A stretch of 5,893 bases of DNA from Actinomycetes bacterium (GCA_021849765.1 JAJZSM010000058.1:2508-8400), one strand, 5' to 3'; positions 1 to 4,893 are shown, counted from the stretch's first letter. Made by a program: numbers and translations. Notes: a model not told the origin generated them from the sequence alone.

Positions 1-519
1 CAGGAATCGCGAGAGCTCGCCGTGACCCAACGTCCCGGCGACGTCGAGCAGGCTCTGGTCGAGCGACTCGAATGCGGCGCGTGCGGCGACGACGAGGAAG
101 GGCGCCGACACAAAAGTCATGGCGATCACCAAGCCAGCGGGCGAATTGGTGAGCTGGCGATGGAACAGACGCCCGAGGAACGTGTAGGGACCGACCAGGT
201 AGATGAGCACGATGCCACTCATGAGCGGCGGTAGGGCGAGCGGGATCTGGACGAGGACCCCGATCACGGCGGCCACCCGGCTCTTCGAGCGCGCGAGCAC
301 GAAGGCGAGCGGCACGCCGAAGACCATGATAAGTACGAGCGAGATGGTCGCACCACTCAACGACGTCCACAGTGCCGGATAGAGCCCCGCCTCGTGGAAA
401 CCCCGACGTGGTGAAGTGACGAGTCGGACCACAAAGGCAACGATTGGGGCCGCGAGGTACAGCACGACGAGTCCGGCGAGCCAGCGCAGTGGACCGCCAG
501 CGCTGTGCCGGGCACTCAC
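1..519 (-). CDS. modB: Molybdate/tungstate ABC transporter permease ModB, 3' part cut by window edge
   Basis: Inner-membrane channel subunit of a molybdate (or tungstate) importer of the ModB/CysT-like permease family. The reverse strand reads open for 173 codons from a GTG at 519 to base 1 with no stop; the C-terminus lies outside the window. I see four hydrophobic segments, at about residues 11-34, 50-77, 82-109 and 128-150. After the fourth comes a cytoplasmic loop DVAGTLGHGELSRF (about 159-172). This matches the EAA loop (A-x-T-L-G pattern) that docks on the ATPase subunit, although the usual leading EAA is reduced to DVA. The segment IPLALPPLMSG (about 92-102) is also typical of ModB. 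The GTG start overlaps the modA stop (GTGA, 516-519), so translation is probably coupled to the binding protein. The ATPase gene (modC) is expected just beyond the left edge. Substrate assignment rests on family resemblance plus the Moco genes next door. Confidence 0.9.
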   Translation of the reverse strand, partial: MSARHSAGGPLRWLAGLVVLYLAAPIVAFVVRLVTSPRRGFHEAGLYPALWTSLSGATISLVLIMVFGVPLAFVLARSKSRVAAVIGVLVQIPLALPPLMSGIVLIYLVGPYTFLGRLFHRQLTNSPAGLVIAMTFVSAPFLVVAARAAFESLDQSLLDVAGTLGHGELSRFL

Positions 520-1409
520 GGTCTGGTCGTTGGCGGTGACGACACGATCTTCCCCACTCGAGTCGACTTCGTCGGGATGACGCCGTTGCGCGACAGGATC
601 GCCCGTCCCCGTGGACCGAACAGGAACGCGACGAACGCACGGGCGGCCCTGAGGTGCGGGGCACGATTCACGATGGCCACCGTGAAGGTGGCCGCGAGGT
701 GCGTACCGACGAGCGCCACGCTATGCAAGTGGGCAGCGGTTGTCTCCACGGTGTAGAAGAAGCCGGCGTCGAGCTGGCCGGCGTCGAGTTCACCGACCAG
801 GGACGCCTCGGTGAAGACGTCACTCGTCGAGGTCGCGAGTTCAGCCAGACGGGGGCGGTTATAGCGTCGAGCGGCCTCGCGAAGCGCCGTCACCGCGAGG
901 ACACCCTTGGGATCGATGATCGGATCGGTGCGCCCAAGTAAGAAGCCCGGGCGTGCGACGACGTCGTACCACGGCGAGGAGCGCAGCGCCGCCGCGAAGC
1001 TCGACGCGGGGATGTAGCCGAGCACGAGGGGCGAATGACCGAGTATGCGATACGAGGAGACCCAATCGCCGTTCGCGGGCCCCTCGAGGGCACGATTGAC
1101 ACTCGGCGACGCACTGATGAAGACGTCGGCGACCTCGGTACCACCCTTGATCTCGGTGGCGAGTGCGGTCGACCCGTTGGCGATCCCAACGACGTTGTCG
1201 CCGGTCGCGCGATGGAACGCCGGACCGATCTGGTTCTCCATGAGATCGAGCAGCGATCCCGCGTACAACACGTCTACCGAACGAGCCGTCGTTCCCGACG
1301 CACGCGATACGCTGCCTAGGTCGACCGTGGCGAGCAGTAACGCGCTAAGGACCCCGAGCACGAGTACCCGCTGCGGACCGGGTCGCGATACGGCCCCCAC
1401 GTTGCCCAT
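516..1409 (-). CDS. modA: Molybdate/tungstate-binding protein, WtpA/ModA type (ABC transporter substrate-binding subunit)
   Basis: Secreted solute-binding protein of 297 residues that would capture molybdate or tungstate and deliver it to ModB. It begins with a signal peptide: basic stretch to about residue 14, hydrophobic core about 15-29, likely cleavage near Ala-Ser-Gly 37-39. No lipobox Cys is seen, so the anchor is unclear. Family signatures follow: DVLYAGSL (46-53), GS at 79-80, ADVFISAS (94-101), GRTDPIIDPKG (159-169) and LDAGQLDAGFFY (208-219). The AGSL and DP-x-x-DP-x-G motifs resemble archaeal WtpA more than E. coli ModA. At 217-219 it has FFY where, as I recall, archaeal WtpA has FEY, supplying a metal-ligating Glu, so oxyanion coordination may differ. 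I chose ATG 1409 because AGGAGG lies just upstream (1413-1418) and the signal peptide then starts sensibly. An in-frame GTG at 1490 and ATG at 1442 lack a good Shine-Dalgarno, and 1490 lies upstream of the likely -10. Confidence 0.88.
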   Translation of the reverse strand: MGNVGAVSRPGPQRVLVLGVLSALLLATVDLGSVSRASGTTARSVDVLYAGSLLDLMENQIGPAFHRATGDNVVGIANGSTALATEIKGGTEVADVFISASPSVNRALEGPANGDWVSSYRILGHSPLVLGYIPASSFAAALRSSPWYDVVARPGFLLGRTDPIIDPKGVLAVTALREAARRYNRPRLAELATSTSDVFTEASLVGELDAGQLDAGFFYTVETTAAHLHSVALVGTHLAATFTVAIVNRAPHLRAARAFVAFLFGPRGRAILSRNGVIPTKSTRVGKIVSSPPTTRP

Positions 1410-1412
1410 GAC

Positions 1413-1418
1413 CCTCCT
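1413..1418 (-). promoter_or_regulatory. Ribosome binding site deciding the modA start
   Basis: On the minus strand AGGAGG is followed by GTC and then ATG at 1409. The 3-base spacer is a little short, but this is the only strong Shine-Dalgarno near any in-frame start. It favours 1409 over the longer 1442 and 1490 starts. Confidence 0.65.
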
Positions 1419-1461
1419 CGACCGCGCTGTGATGCGATACATCGAGTTCCGTTGTGCGTCG

Positions 1462-1490
1462 ATAATAGGCCGAAATAGTTGCGATTGCAC
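1462..1490 (-). promoter_or_regulatory. Candidate modAB promoter
   Basis: The minus strand carries TATTAT (1462-1467), five of six matches to the -10 consensus, in otherwise GC-rich DNA. Seventeen bases upstream sits GTGCAA (1485-1490), a weak -35 with three of six matches. Transcription would start near 1455, leaving a leader of about 45 bases before the ATG at 1409. The weak -35 and the repeat overlapping it suggest activator dependence, which is inference. Confidence 0.5.
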
Positions 1491-1511
1491 CTAATTGTTT
1501 GTGATTTGACC
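1479..1511. repeat. Two imperfect direct repeats 20 bases apart, candidate regulator site
   Basis: TTGCGATTGCACC (1479-1491) and TTGTGATTTGACC (1499-1511) match at 10 of 13 positions, with a start-to-start distance of exactly 20 bases, close to two helical turns. The left copy overlaps the candidate -35 of modAB. The pair lies in the AT-richer part of the divergent modA/moaE gap, where a shared regulator would bind. It does not resemble the ModE palindrome that I know. Chance similarity cannot be excluded. Confidence 0.35.
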
Positions 1512-1573
1512 GCATGTGCGGTGCCGACACGAGATCGGCGGCGGCGTGACGGCGTCGCGGCAAGCCACCGCGA
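1509..1573. repeat. Cluster of three short inverted repeats upstream of moaE
   Basis: Three perfect small hairpins follow one another. ACCGCA/TGCGGT (1509-1522) has a 2-base loop. GCCGA/TCGGC (1523-1539) has a 7-base loop and abuts the first. TCGCGG/CCGCGA (1555-1573) has a 7-base loop. They could be operator dyads or a structured leader, but short stems arise easily in GC-rich DNA. I could not match them to the Moco riboswitch consensus. Confidence 0.3.
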
Positions 1574-1577
1574 AAAC

Positions 1578-1583
1578 TAGGGT
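1578..1583 (+). promoter_or_regulatory. Candidate -10 element (TAGGGT) for leaderless moaE
   Basis: TAGGGT fits TANNNT and ends six bases before the GTG at 1590, so transcription would begin at or beside the first base of the start codon. No recognisable -35 lies 17-18 bases upstream. The alternative reading of AGGG (1579-1582) as a weak Shine-Dalgarno seven bases from the GTG cannot be excluded. Confidence 0.35.
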
Positions 1584-1589
1584 TTCATC

Positions 1590-2060
1590 GTGACGACGGA
1601 CGAGGCGAGCGAGTGGGTGGCGGTCTCAGCGCAGCCGTTGGCTCCCGACGAGTTGGCGGCCTGGGTCACCCGTCGCGACTGCGGTGCGGTCGTCACGTTC
1701 TGTGGCACCGCTCGCACCACGTCGACCTTCGAGCACGAGATAATCGAACTCGACTACGAGACCGACGTGGACCTCGCCGAAACGCGGATTCGCGCGGTGA
1801 CGGCGTTCGCGCGTGAACGCTGGCCCGAGGTTCGCGCCATCGCCATCCATCACCGGATTGGTACGGTCCTCGTGCGCGAACCCGCGGTCGTTGTCGCGGT
1901 CTCATCGCCCCATCGACGCGAAGCCTTCGAGGCCGCCGAGTTCTGCATCGACGCCGTGAAGCGCACGGTCCCCATGTGGAAGCGCGAGGTCTGGCAGGGC
2001 GGATCGGCGTGGAGCGAGCAGGCCGAGGACATCATCGACGTGGGCGACTTCGCCCCGTGA
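1590..2060 (+). CDS. moaE: Molybdopterin synthase catalytic subunit MoaE
   Basis: Large subunit of the MoaD2-MoaE2 molybdopterin synthase, which converts cyclic pyranopterin monophosphate to molybdopterin using sulfur carried on the MoaD C-terminus; cytoplasmic. The protein has 156 residues, the normal family length, and family motifs run throughout: GAVVTFCGTAR (32-42), LDYET (54-58), IHHRIGTVLVREPAV (86-100), VSSPHRREAF (104-113) and DAVKRTVPMWKRE (121-133). Lys124 and Lys131 occupy the positions of the two E. coli active-site lysines (119 and 126), and Trp130 is conserved. It starts with GTG and has no clear Shine-Dalgarno; a TANNNT element six bases upstream suggests a leaderless transcript. 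The stop overlaps the moaD GTG by four bases, which should keep the two subunits in balance. The assignment is secure. Confidence 0.97.
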   Translation: MTTDEASEWVAVSAQPLAPDELAAWVTRRDCGAVVTFCGTARTTSTFEHEIIELDYETDVDLAETRIRAVTAFARERWPEVRAIAIHHRIGTVLVREPAVVVAVSSPHRREAFEAAEFCIDAVKRTVPMWKREVWQGGSAWSEQAEDIIDVGDFAP

Positions 2061-2293
2061 GCCGGCTCTTGCTACTCGGCCCGGCCCGCGAGGCGGCCGG
2101 GGTGCGCAGCGCCGAGATCGACGCTGCGACGGTGGACGGCGTGATCGCGCTCGCCACCGTTCGGTTCGGCAAACCGTTCGCCGAGATCGTCGCGATCAGT
2201 CGAGTCTGGGTGAACGGTGTCGAGGCCTCGCCCGGTCAGGGCGTCGGACCGGGCGACGAGATCGCCGTCGTCCCGCCGGTCTCGGGCGGGTGA
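2057..2293 (+). CDS. moaD: Molybdopterin synthase sulfur-carrier subunit MoaD
   Basis: Small ubiquitin-like sulfur carrier of molybdopterin synthase. Its C-terminal Gly-Gly is adenylated and thiocarboxylated and then inserted into the MoaE active site. The protein has 78 residues, within the usual MoaD range, and shows the N-terminal strand RLLLLGPAREAAG, a W-V-N-G turn (51-54), GDEIAVVPPVSGG at the end, and the obligatory terminal GG. I chose GTG 2057 because it overlaps the moaE stop (GTGA) and starts directly at the first beta strand. An in-frame ATG at 1976 would add 27 residues lying inside moaE and unlike MoaD. Its last 58 bases are antisense to the 3' end of mogA, so the two transcripts converge. 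No terminator is visible after the stop. Confidence 0.95.
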   Translation: MSRLLLLGPAREAAGVRSAEIDAATVDGVIALATVRFGKPFAEIVAISRVWVNGVEASPGQGVGPGDEIAVVPPVSGG

Positions 2294-2757
2294 GGGTCAC
2301 CCGTGCCCGCGAGGAGTCGTAACGCATGAGCCAGCAGCGGCGTCACGGCTTCAAGGCACTCCAGCGCGGCCCGGGGAGAGCCCGGGGTATTGAGTATCAA
2401 ACTTTCGCCGAGGATGCCGCAGCGACCTCTCGAGAGGGCGCCGAAGGGACTGGTTGCGCGCATCAGTTCCGCGAATCCGGGCGCATCGCGTTCGATCACC
2501 GACGCGGTTGCCTCAGGGGTGAGGTCTCGAGGCGCAAACCCAGTTCCACCGGTCGTCACGATGAGCCCGGCGAATCCCACGGCGAGTTCGCGCAGCGCCG
2601 ACGCCACCTCCTCGACACCGTCGGACACGAGACGCTGTTCGACGACCTCGTAACCTGCTTCGATCAGTCGGCTCGCCACTGCAGGGCCCGCGCCATCGAC
2701 ACGCTCCCCCACGCTCGCCGAGTCCGAGACCGTCAAGACCTTCGCGCGCAACGTCAC
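2236..2757 (-). CDS. mogA: MogA/MoaB-family molybdopterin adenylyltransferase-like protein
   Basis: Cytoplasmic MoCF-biosynthesis-fold protein of the MogA/MoaB family. MogA adenylates molybdopterin with Mg-ATP before metal insertion; MoaB homologues may or may not do so. Of 173 residues, the core shows VLTVSDSASVGERVDGAG (7-24), TTGGTGFAPRDLTPEAT (68-84), PGFAELMR (93-100), LSRGRCGI (108-115) and NTPGSPRA (123-130; NLPGSP is more usual). The length is nearer MoaB than E. coli Mog, so I cannot separate the two. The conserved core ends near residue 152. The remaining tail, rich in Pro, Gly and Thr, is mostly encoded by the strand opposite the moaD 3' end. The start is GTG 2757 with no Shine-Dalgarno but a TANNNT element six bases upstream, so it may be leaderless. 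It is divergent from the MoaC-like gene across 107 bases. Confidence 0.93.
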   Translation of the reverse strand: MTLRAKVLTVSDSASVGERVDGAGPAVASRLIEAGYEVVEQRLVSDGVEEVASALRELAVGFAGLIVTTGGTGFAPRDLTPEATASVIERDAPGFAELMRATSPFGALSRGRCGILGESLILNTPGSPRAALECLEAVTPLLAHALRLLAGTGDPHPPETGGTTAISSPGPTP

Positions 2758-2763
2758 GTTTCG

Positions 2764-2769
2764 AGCGTA
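2764..2769 (-). promoter_or_regulatory. Candidate -10 element (TACGCT) for leaderless mogA
   Basis: Reading the minus strand, TACGCT fits TANNNT and is followed by six bases and then the GTG start at 2757. This is the same geometry as in front of moaE. No good -35 or Shine-Dalgarno is visible. Confidence 0.35.
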
Positions 2770-2818
2770 GACGCGTGCGGGCGCGATACCCCGCGCGAAT
2801 GCGGTGGCTTACGAGGCG

Positions 2819-2849
2819 TTGCCATGGTGATGCACGACGACTCTGTGAT
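2819..2849 (+). promoter_or_regulatory. Weak candidate promoter for the MoaC-like gene
   Basis: TTGCCA (2819-2824, five of six to the -35 consensus) and TGTGAT (2844-2849, four of six to -10) are separated by 19 bases. Transcription would start near 2856, leaving a leader of about nine bases. The spacer is long and the match modest. Confidence 0.2.
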
Positions 2850-2864
2850 CAAACGGACATCGCG

Positions 2865-3272
2865 ATGACCGAGCGCGAGCCCGCTTACGGTGCAGCCCAC
2901 GCTGCGCACAGCGTCGCGCGCGCTCGAATCACCATGCGCCCAGAGACCGTGCGCGCCGTGGCCAACCATGGCATCAAGAAGGGCGACGTCCTCGGAGCGG
3001 CCCGCTTCGCCGGGCTACAGGCCGCGAAAGACGCTGCGAGCTACCTGCCGCTTCTCGACCCCGAGCCGGTGAGCCACGTCGTCGTCGAGTTCAGCGTCGG
3101 CGAGGATCACATCGACGTCACCACCAGCGTGAGGAGCGTGAGCGAGGCATCGGCGCGCATGCGCACACTGAGCGCCGCCACCGTGGCAACGCTGACGATC
3201 TACGACATGTGCAAGTCGGCGGATCGAACGATGCGCATCGGCCCCGTCGTCGTCCTGGCTCCCGACGACTGA
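2865..3272 (+). CDS. moaC: Degenerate MoaC-family protein, likely catalytically altered or inactive
   Basis: MoaC is the cyclic pyranopterin monophosphate synthase that acts after MoaA. This 135-residue protein aligns with MoaC from ITMRPETV (22-29) through KKGDVLGAARFAGLQAAK (38-55), LSAATVATLTIYDMCK (102-117) and MRIGPV (123-128). Lys39, Asp114 and Lys117 match E. coli Lys51, Asp128 and Lys131. However, LCHP (His77) reads LLDP (Asp65), and the GVEMEAL segment (Glu112, Glu114) reads SARMRTL, with Arg98 and Arg100. The N-terminal MVDVS-K-T-R motif is missing, and so is the K-S-G-G-K-like tail. The family is usually about 155-165 residues. ATG 2865 has no Shine-Dalgarno, but longer in-frame starts (2775, 2799) add no MoaC-like sequence. 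The frame is intact, with coding-like base use. A true MoaC probably lies elsewhere. The role here is unknown: pseudoenzyme, hexamer partner or decaying copy. Confidence 0.82.
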   Translation: MTEREPAYGAAHAAHSVARARITMRPETVRAVANHGIKKGDVLGAARFAGLQAAKDAASYLPLLDPEPVSHVVVEFSVGEDHIDVTTSVRSVSEASARMRTLSAATVATLTIYDMCKSADRTMRIGPVVVLAPDD

Positions 3273-3388
3273 GGTCGCACCCGATTGAACCGCAGAGGCG
3301 ATCTCGCACGGCCACCGCCGGTGCTCCGACAGTCCGCACGCACGCTTCAGACCAAGGCGATACTGGGCGTGGGGCAACAAGGCGACTT

Positions 3389-3395
3389 AGGAGGT
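3389..3395 (+). promoter_or_regulatory. Strong ribosome binding site of the 66-aa membrane protein
   Basis: AGGAGGT is followed by CAC and ATG at 3399, a near-perfect Shine-Dalgarno. It fixes the start at 3399, not at the in-frame TTG at 3285, and argues that this small ORF is translated. Confidence 0.75.
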
Positions 3396-3398
3396 CAC

Positions 3399-3599
3399 AT
3401 GGCACGCAAGCACCGCGGTTCTGCCAACGTGTGGAGCGGTCCCGGTGGCGCAGGCGGCGGATGGCTTCTTGGCTTCATCGGTGCGCTCGTCTATTACTTG
3501 CACACCCACTCAGGAAGTCTCTGGCTCGTCATCGTGGCCGTCGCCAAGGCTCTGGTCTGGCCCGCGTTCCTCGTCTTCAAACTCCTCGGGCTGCATTGA
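3399..3599 (+). CDS. Small two-helix membrane protein, function unknown
   Basis: A 66-residue protein with a short basic, Gly-rich N-terminus (ARKHRGS, then GPGGAGGG at 14-21). Two hydrophobic segments follow, GWLLGFIGALVYYLH (about 21-35) and LWLVIVAVAKALVWPAFLVFKLL (two overlapping parts, about 41-63), split by the short turn THSGS. The positive N-terminus and short turn suggest a helical hairpin with both ends in the cytoplasm. The GFIGAxVYY and ALVWPAFLVxxLL patterns resemble a small conserved membrane protein that I recall from many bacteria, with no function known to me. It stands alone: 126 bases after the MoaC-like gene and 157 before the SDR gene, both on the same strand, with no clear promoter or terminator. 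Nothing ties it to Moco synthesis. Confidence 0.78.
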   Translation: MARKHRGSANVWSGPGGAGGGWLLGFIGALVYYLHTHSGSLWLVIVAVAKALVWPAFLVFKLLGLH

Positions 3600-3720
3600 C
3601 CACCCCCTACGTACGGCTACCAGTGACCGTGGCTGGCCAACCTGACTCGTCGGGGCCACGTTCGACGACGGTGGCGTTCGGTGCTAGCGACGGCCCCAGC
3701 GGTCTCACGTTTCCTTGCCC

Positions 3721-3750
3721 TTGCAACTCATCGGACCAACGTGTTATTCC
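3721..3750 (+). promoter_or_regulatory. Weak candidate promoter for the SDR gene
   Basis: TTGCAA (3721-3726, four of six) and TATTCC (3745-3750, three of six) are 18 bases apart. The -10 ends six bases before the GTG at 3757, so the transcript could be leaderless. The -10 is poor, and ATAACT just downstream (3751-3756) is an alternative that would favour the GTG at 3763. Confidence 0.22.
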
Positions 3751-3756
3751 ATAACT

Positions 3757-4701
3757 GTGAGTGTGGGACTCCAGAGCGACCAGCCCGTCGCCCTGGTCGC
3801 CGGGGCAACTCGGGGTGCGGGGCGCGCCATCGCCGTCGAGCTGGCGCGCGCCGGCTTCTTCGTTTACGCGACCGGTCGTAGCAGCCGCGTCTCTGGTCCA
3901 TCGGAGATCGACCGGCCAGAAACCATCGAGGAGACCGGGGACCTCATTGCTGCGTCAGGGGGACACGGACGGGCACTCGTGGTTGACCACGAGTCGCCCG
4001 AGGCGGTCGACGCCCTCATCGCCACGGTCCGACGCGACCATGGTCGACTCGACGTTCTCGTCAATGACATCTTCGGCGGCGACCGGTACGCCCAGTGGGA
4101 TAAACCGCTCTGGGAGCACGAATGGGTCGGCGGACTTCGCATGCTCCAGATGGGCGTGCACACGCACCTCATCACCTGTAGCGCCGCCATCGCGTTCATG
4201 CTGAACAGCGCGGCGGCGAATGGTCGACGAGGCGTCATCGTCGAGATGACGGACGGCACGTCAGCGGCGAACGCGGCCTTCCGTCGCAACGTCGGCTTCT
4301 ACTACGACTTGGTCAAGGCCAACGTCGAACGAATCGTGATCGGACTCGCGGCCGAACTGGAGGGACAACCGCTCGTCGCCGTTGGCGTCACCCCCGGTTG
4401 GTTGCGCTCCGAGCGTATGCTCGAGAACTTCGGGGTCACTGAAGCTACGTGGCGCGAGGCGTGCGTGTCGACGCCGGGCTTTGCCATCTCGGAGTCACCC
4501 ACCTACGTCGCGCGAGGCGTCACAGCCCTCGTCACCGACGATGACCCGTCGCGCTGGGCCGGTCGAATCGCCAGCGCGCGACAGTTGGCCGACGCGTACG
4601 GCGTGACCGACTTAGACGGCAGCAAGCCAGACTGCTGGGGCTACCTCGCGGACTATGGCTGGTCGCGCGATGATGGCTTCGGCGTCGAGCAGTACCGCTG
4701 A
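3757..4701 (+). CDS. SDR-family NAD(P)-dependent oxidoreductase
   Basis: Short-chain dehydrogenase/reductase of 314 residues. The cofactor-binding Rossmann motif AGATRGAGRAIAVELARAG spans residues 15-33, a variant of TGxxxGxG with Ala first, followed by TGRSSR (39-44). VDHES (76-80) and LDVLVNDIFGG (98-108, in place of the usual NNAG) come next. YDLVK (183-187) supplies the catalytic Tyr and Lys, and TPGWLRSERML (212-222) follows. The usual catalytic Ser position appears as EMTDGT (163-168), so Thr may take its part. DRPETIEET (52-60) and FGVTEATWREA (225-235) mark the branch of SDRs often annotated as DHRS1-like; its substrate is unknown to me. The C-terminus beyond 240 is longer than in a classic SDR of about 250 residues. 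GTG 3757 is preferred to TTG 3715; GTG 3763 is also possible. None has a Shine-Dalgarno. It appears monocistronic: 201 bases separate it from marR, which has its own promoter. Confidence 0.9.
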   Translation: MSVGLQSDQPVALVAGATRGAGRAIAVELARAGFFVYATGRSSRVSGPSEIDRPETIEETGDLIAASGGHGRALVVDHESPEAVDALIATVRRDHGRLDVLVNDIFGGDRYAQWDKPLWEHEWVGGLRMLQMGVHTHLITCSAAIAFMLNSAAANGRRGVIVEMTDGTSAANAAFRRNVGFYYDLVKANVERIVIGLAAELEGQPLVAVGVTPGWLRSERMLENFGVTEATWREACVSTPGFAISESPTYVARGVTALVTDDDPSRWAGRIASARQLADAYGVTDLDGSKPDCWGYLADYGWSRDDGFGVEQYR

Positions 4702-4799
4702 CGTCGCCCGAGCGAGGTCCCGCTGCGAACGTCTCGCCACTGCTTCTCTTGGACAACATCACGCCGACGAAGTCCACCGCGGGGTTGTGACGGGCATCG

Positions 4800-4829
4800 T
4801 TGACAATTGCTGCTGGTAATACTTAGTAT
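4800..4829 (+). promoter_or_regulatory. Promoter of the marR-MFS operon
   Basis: TTGACA (4800-4805) matches the -35 consensus perfectly and is followed, after 18 bases, by TAGTAT (4824-4829), four of six to -10 with the key T, A and final T in place. Transcription would start near 4836, leaving a leader of about 65 bases before the marR ATG. The -10 lies inside the palindrome at 4816-4832. Confidence 0.6.
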
Positions 4830-4832
4830 CAC
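4816..4832. promoter_or_regulatory. Candidate MarR operator palindrome
   Basis: GTAATACTTAGTATCAC is a 17-base near-palindrome: arms of eight bases around a central T, with one mismatched pair. The inner ATACT/AGTAT is perfect. It covers the -10 of the marR promoter, so a bound dimer would block RNA polymerase. A direct repeat CTGGTA (4813-4818 and 4832-4837) flanks it. Binding by the adjacent MarR protein is inference from family habit. Confidence 0.55.
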
Positions 4833-4893
4833 TGGTACATATCGGATGCCACCCACGCGAACAGGGATTTGGCTCGCGAGGGCGACCAGTGTG

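Noticed and set aside
1045..1494. 149-codon open frame on the plus strand opposite modA.
   Set aside because: Composition is that of an antisense shadow (Ser/Thr/Pro/Arg-rich), with no recognisable domain, and the opposite strand encodes a clear binding protein.
1410..1589. A known Moco riboswitch or ModE box in the modA/moaE gap.
   Set aside because: I could not line up either known consensus; only unassigned repeats and short hairpins are present.
2821..2868. A frame +1 peptide MVMHDDSVIKRTSR just before the MoaC-like ATG, loosely like the missing MoaC N-terminal MVDVS-x-K-x-x-T-x-R motif, hinting at a frameshift.
   Set aside because: Spacing of Ser, Lys, Thr and Arg differs from the family, the stretch upstream does not look like MoaC, and about 20 unrelated residues still separate it from ITMRPETV. 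A chance match is more likely; comparison with relatives would settle it.
2326..2868. 180-codon open frame on the plus strand opposite mogA.
   Set aside because: mogA on the other strand has unmistakable family motifs; this frame has none and is rich in Arg, His and Gly as expected from an antisense frame.
3209..3754. 181-codon plus-strand frame spanning the end of the MoaC-like gene, the 66-aa ORF and the following gap.
   Set aside because: Arg/Ser-rich composition, no motif, and it overlaps the better supported 66-aa frame with its strong Shine-Dalgarno.
4712..4737. GCGAG/CTCGC inverted repeat after the SDR stop as a terminator.
   Set aside because: A 5-base-pair stem with a 16-base loop and no T-run is too weak to call.
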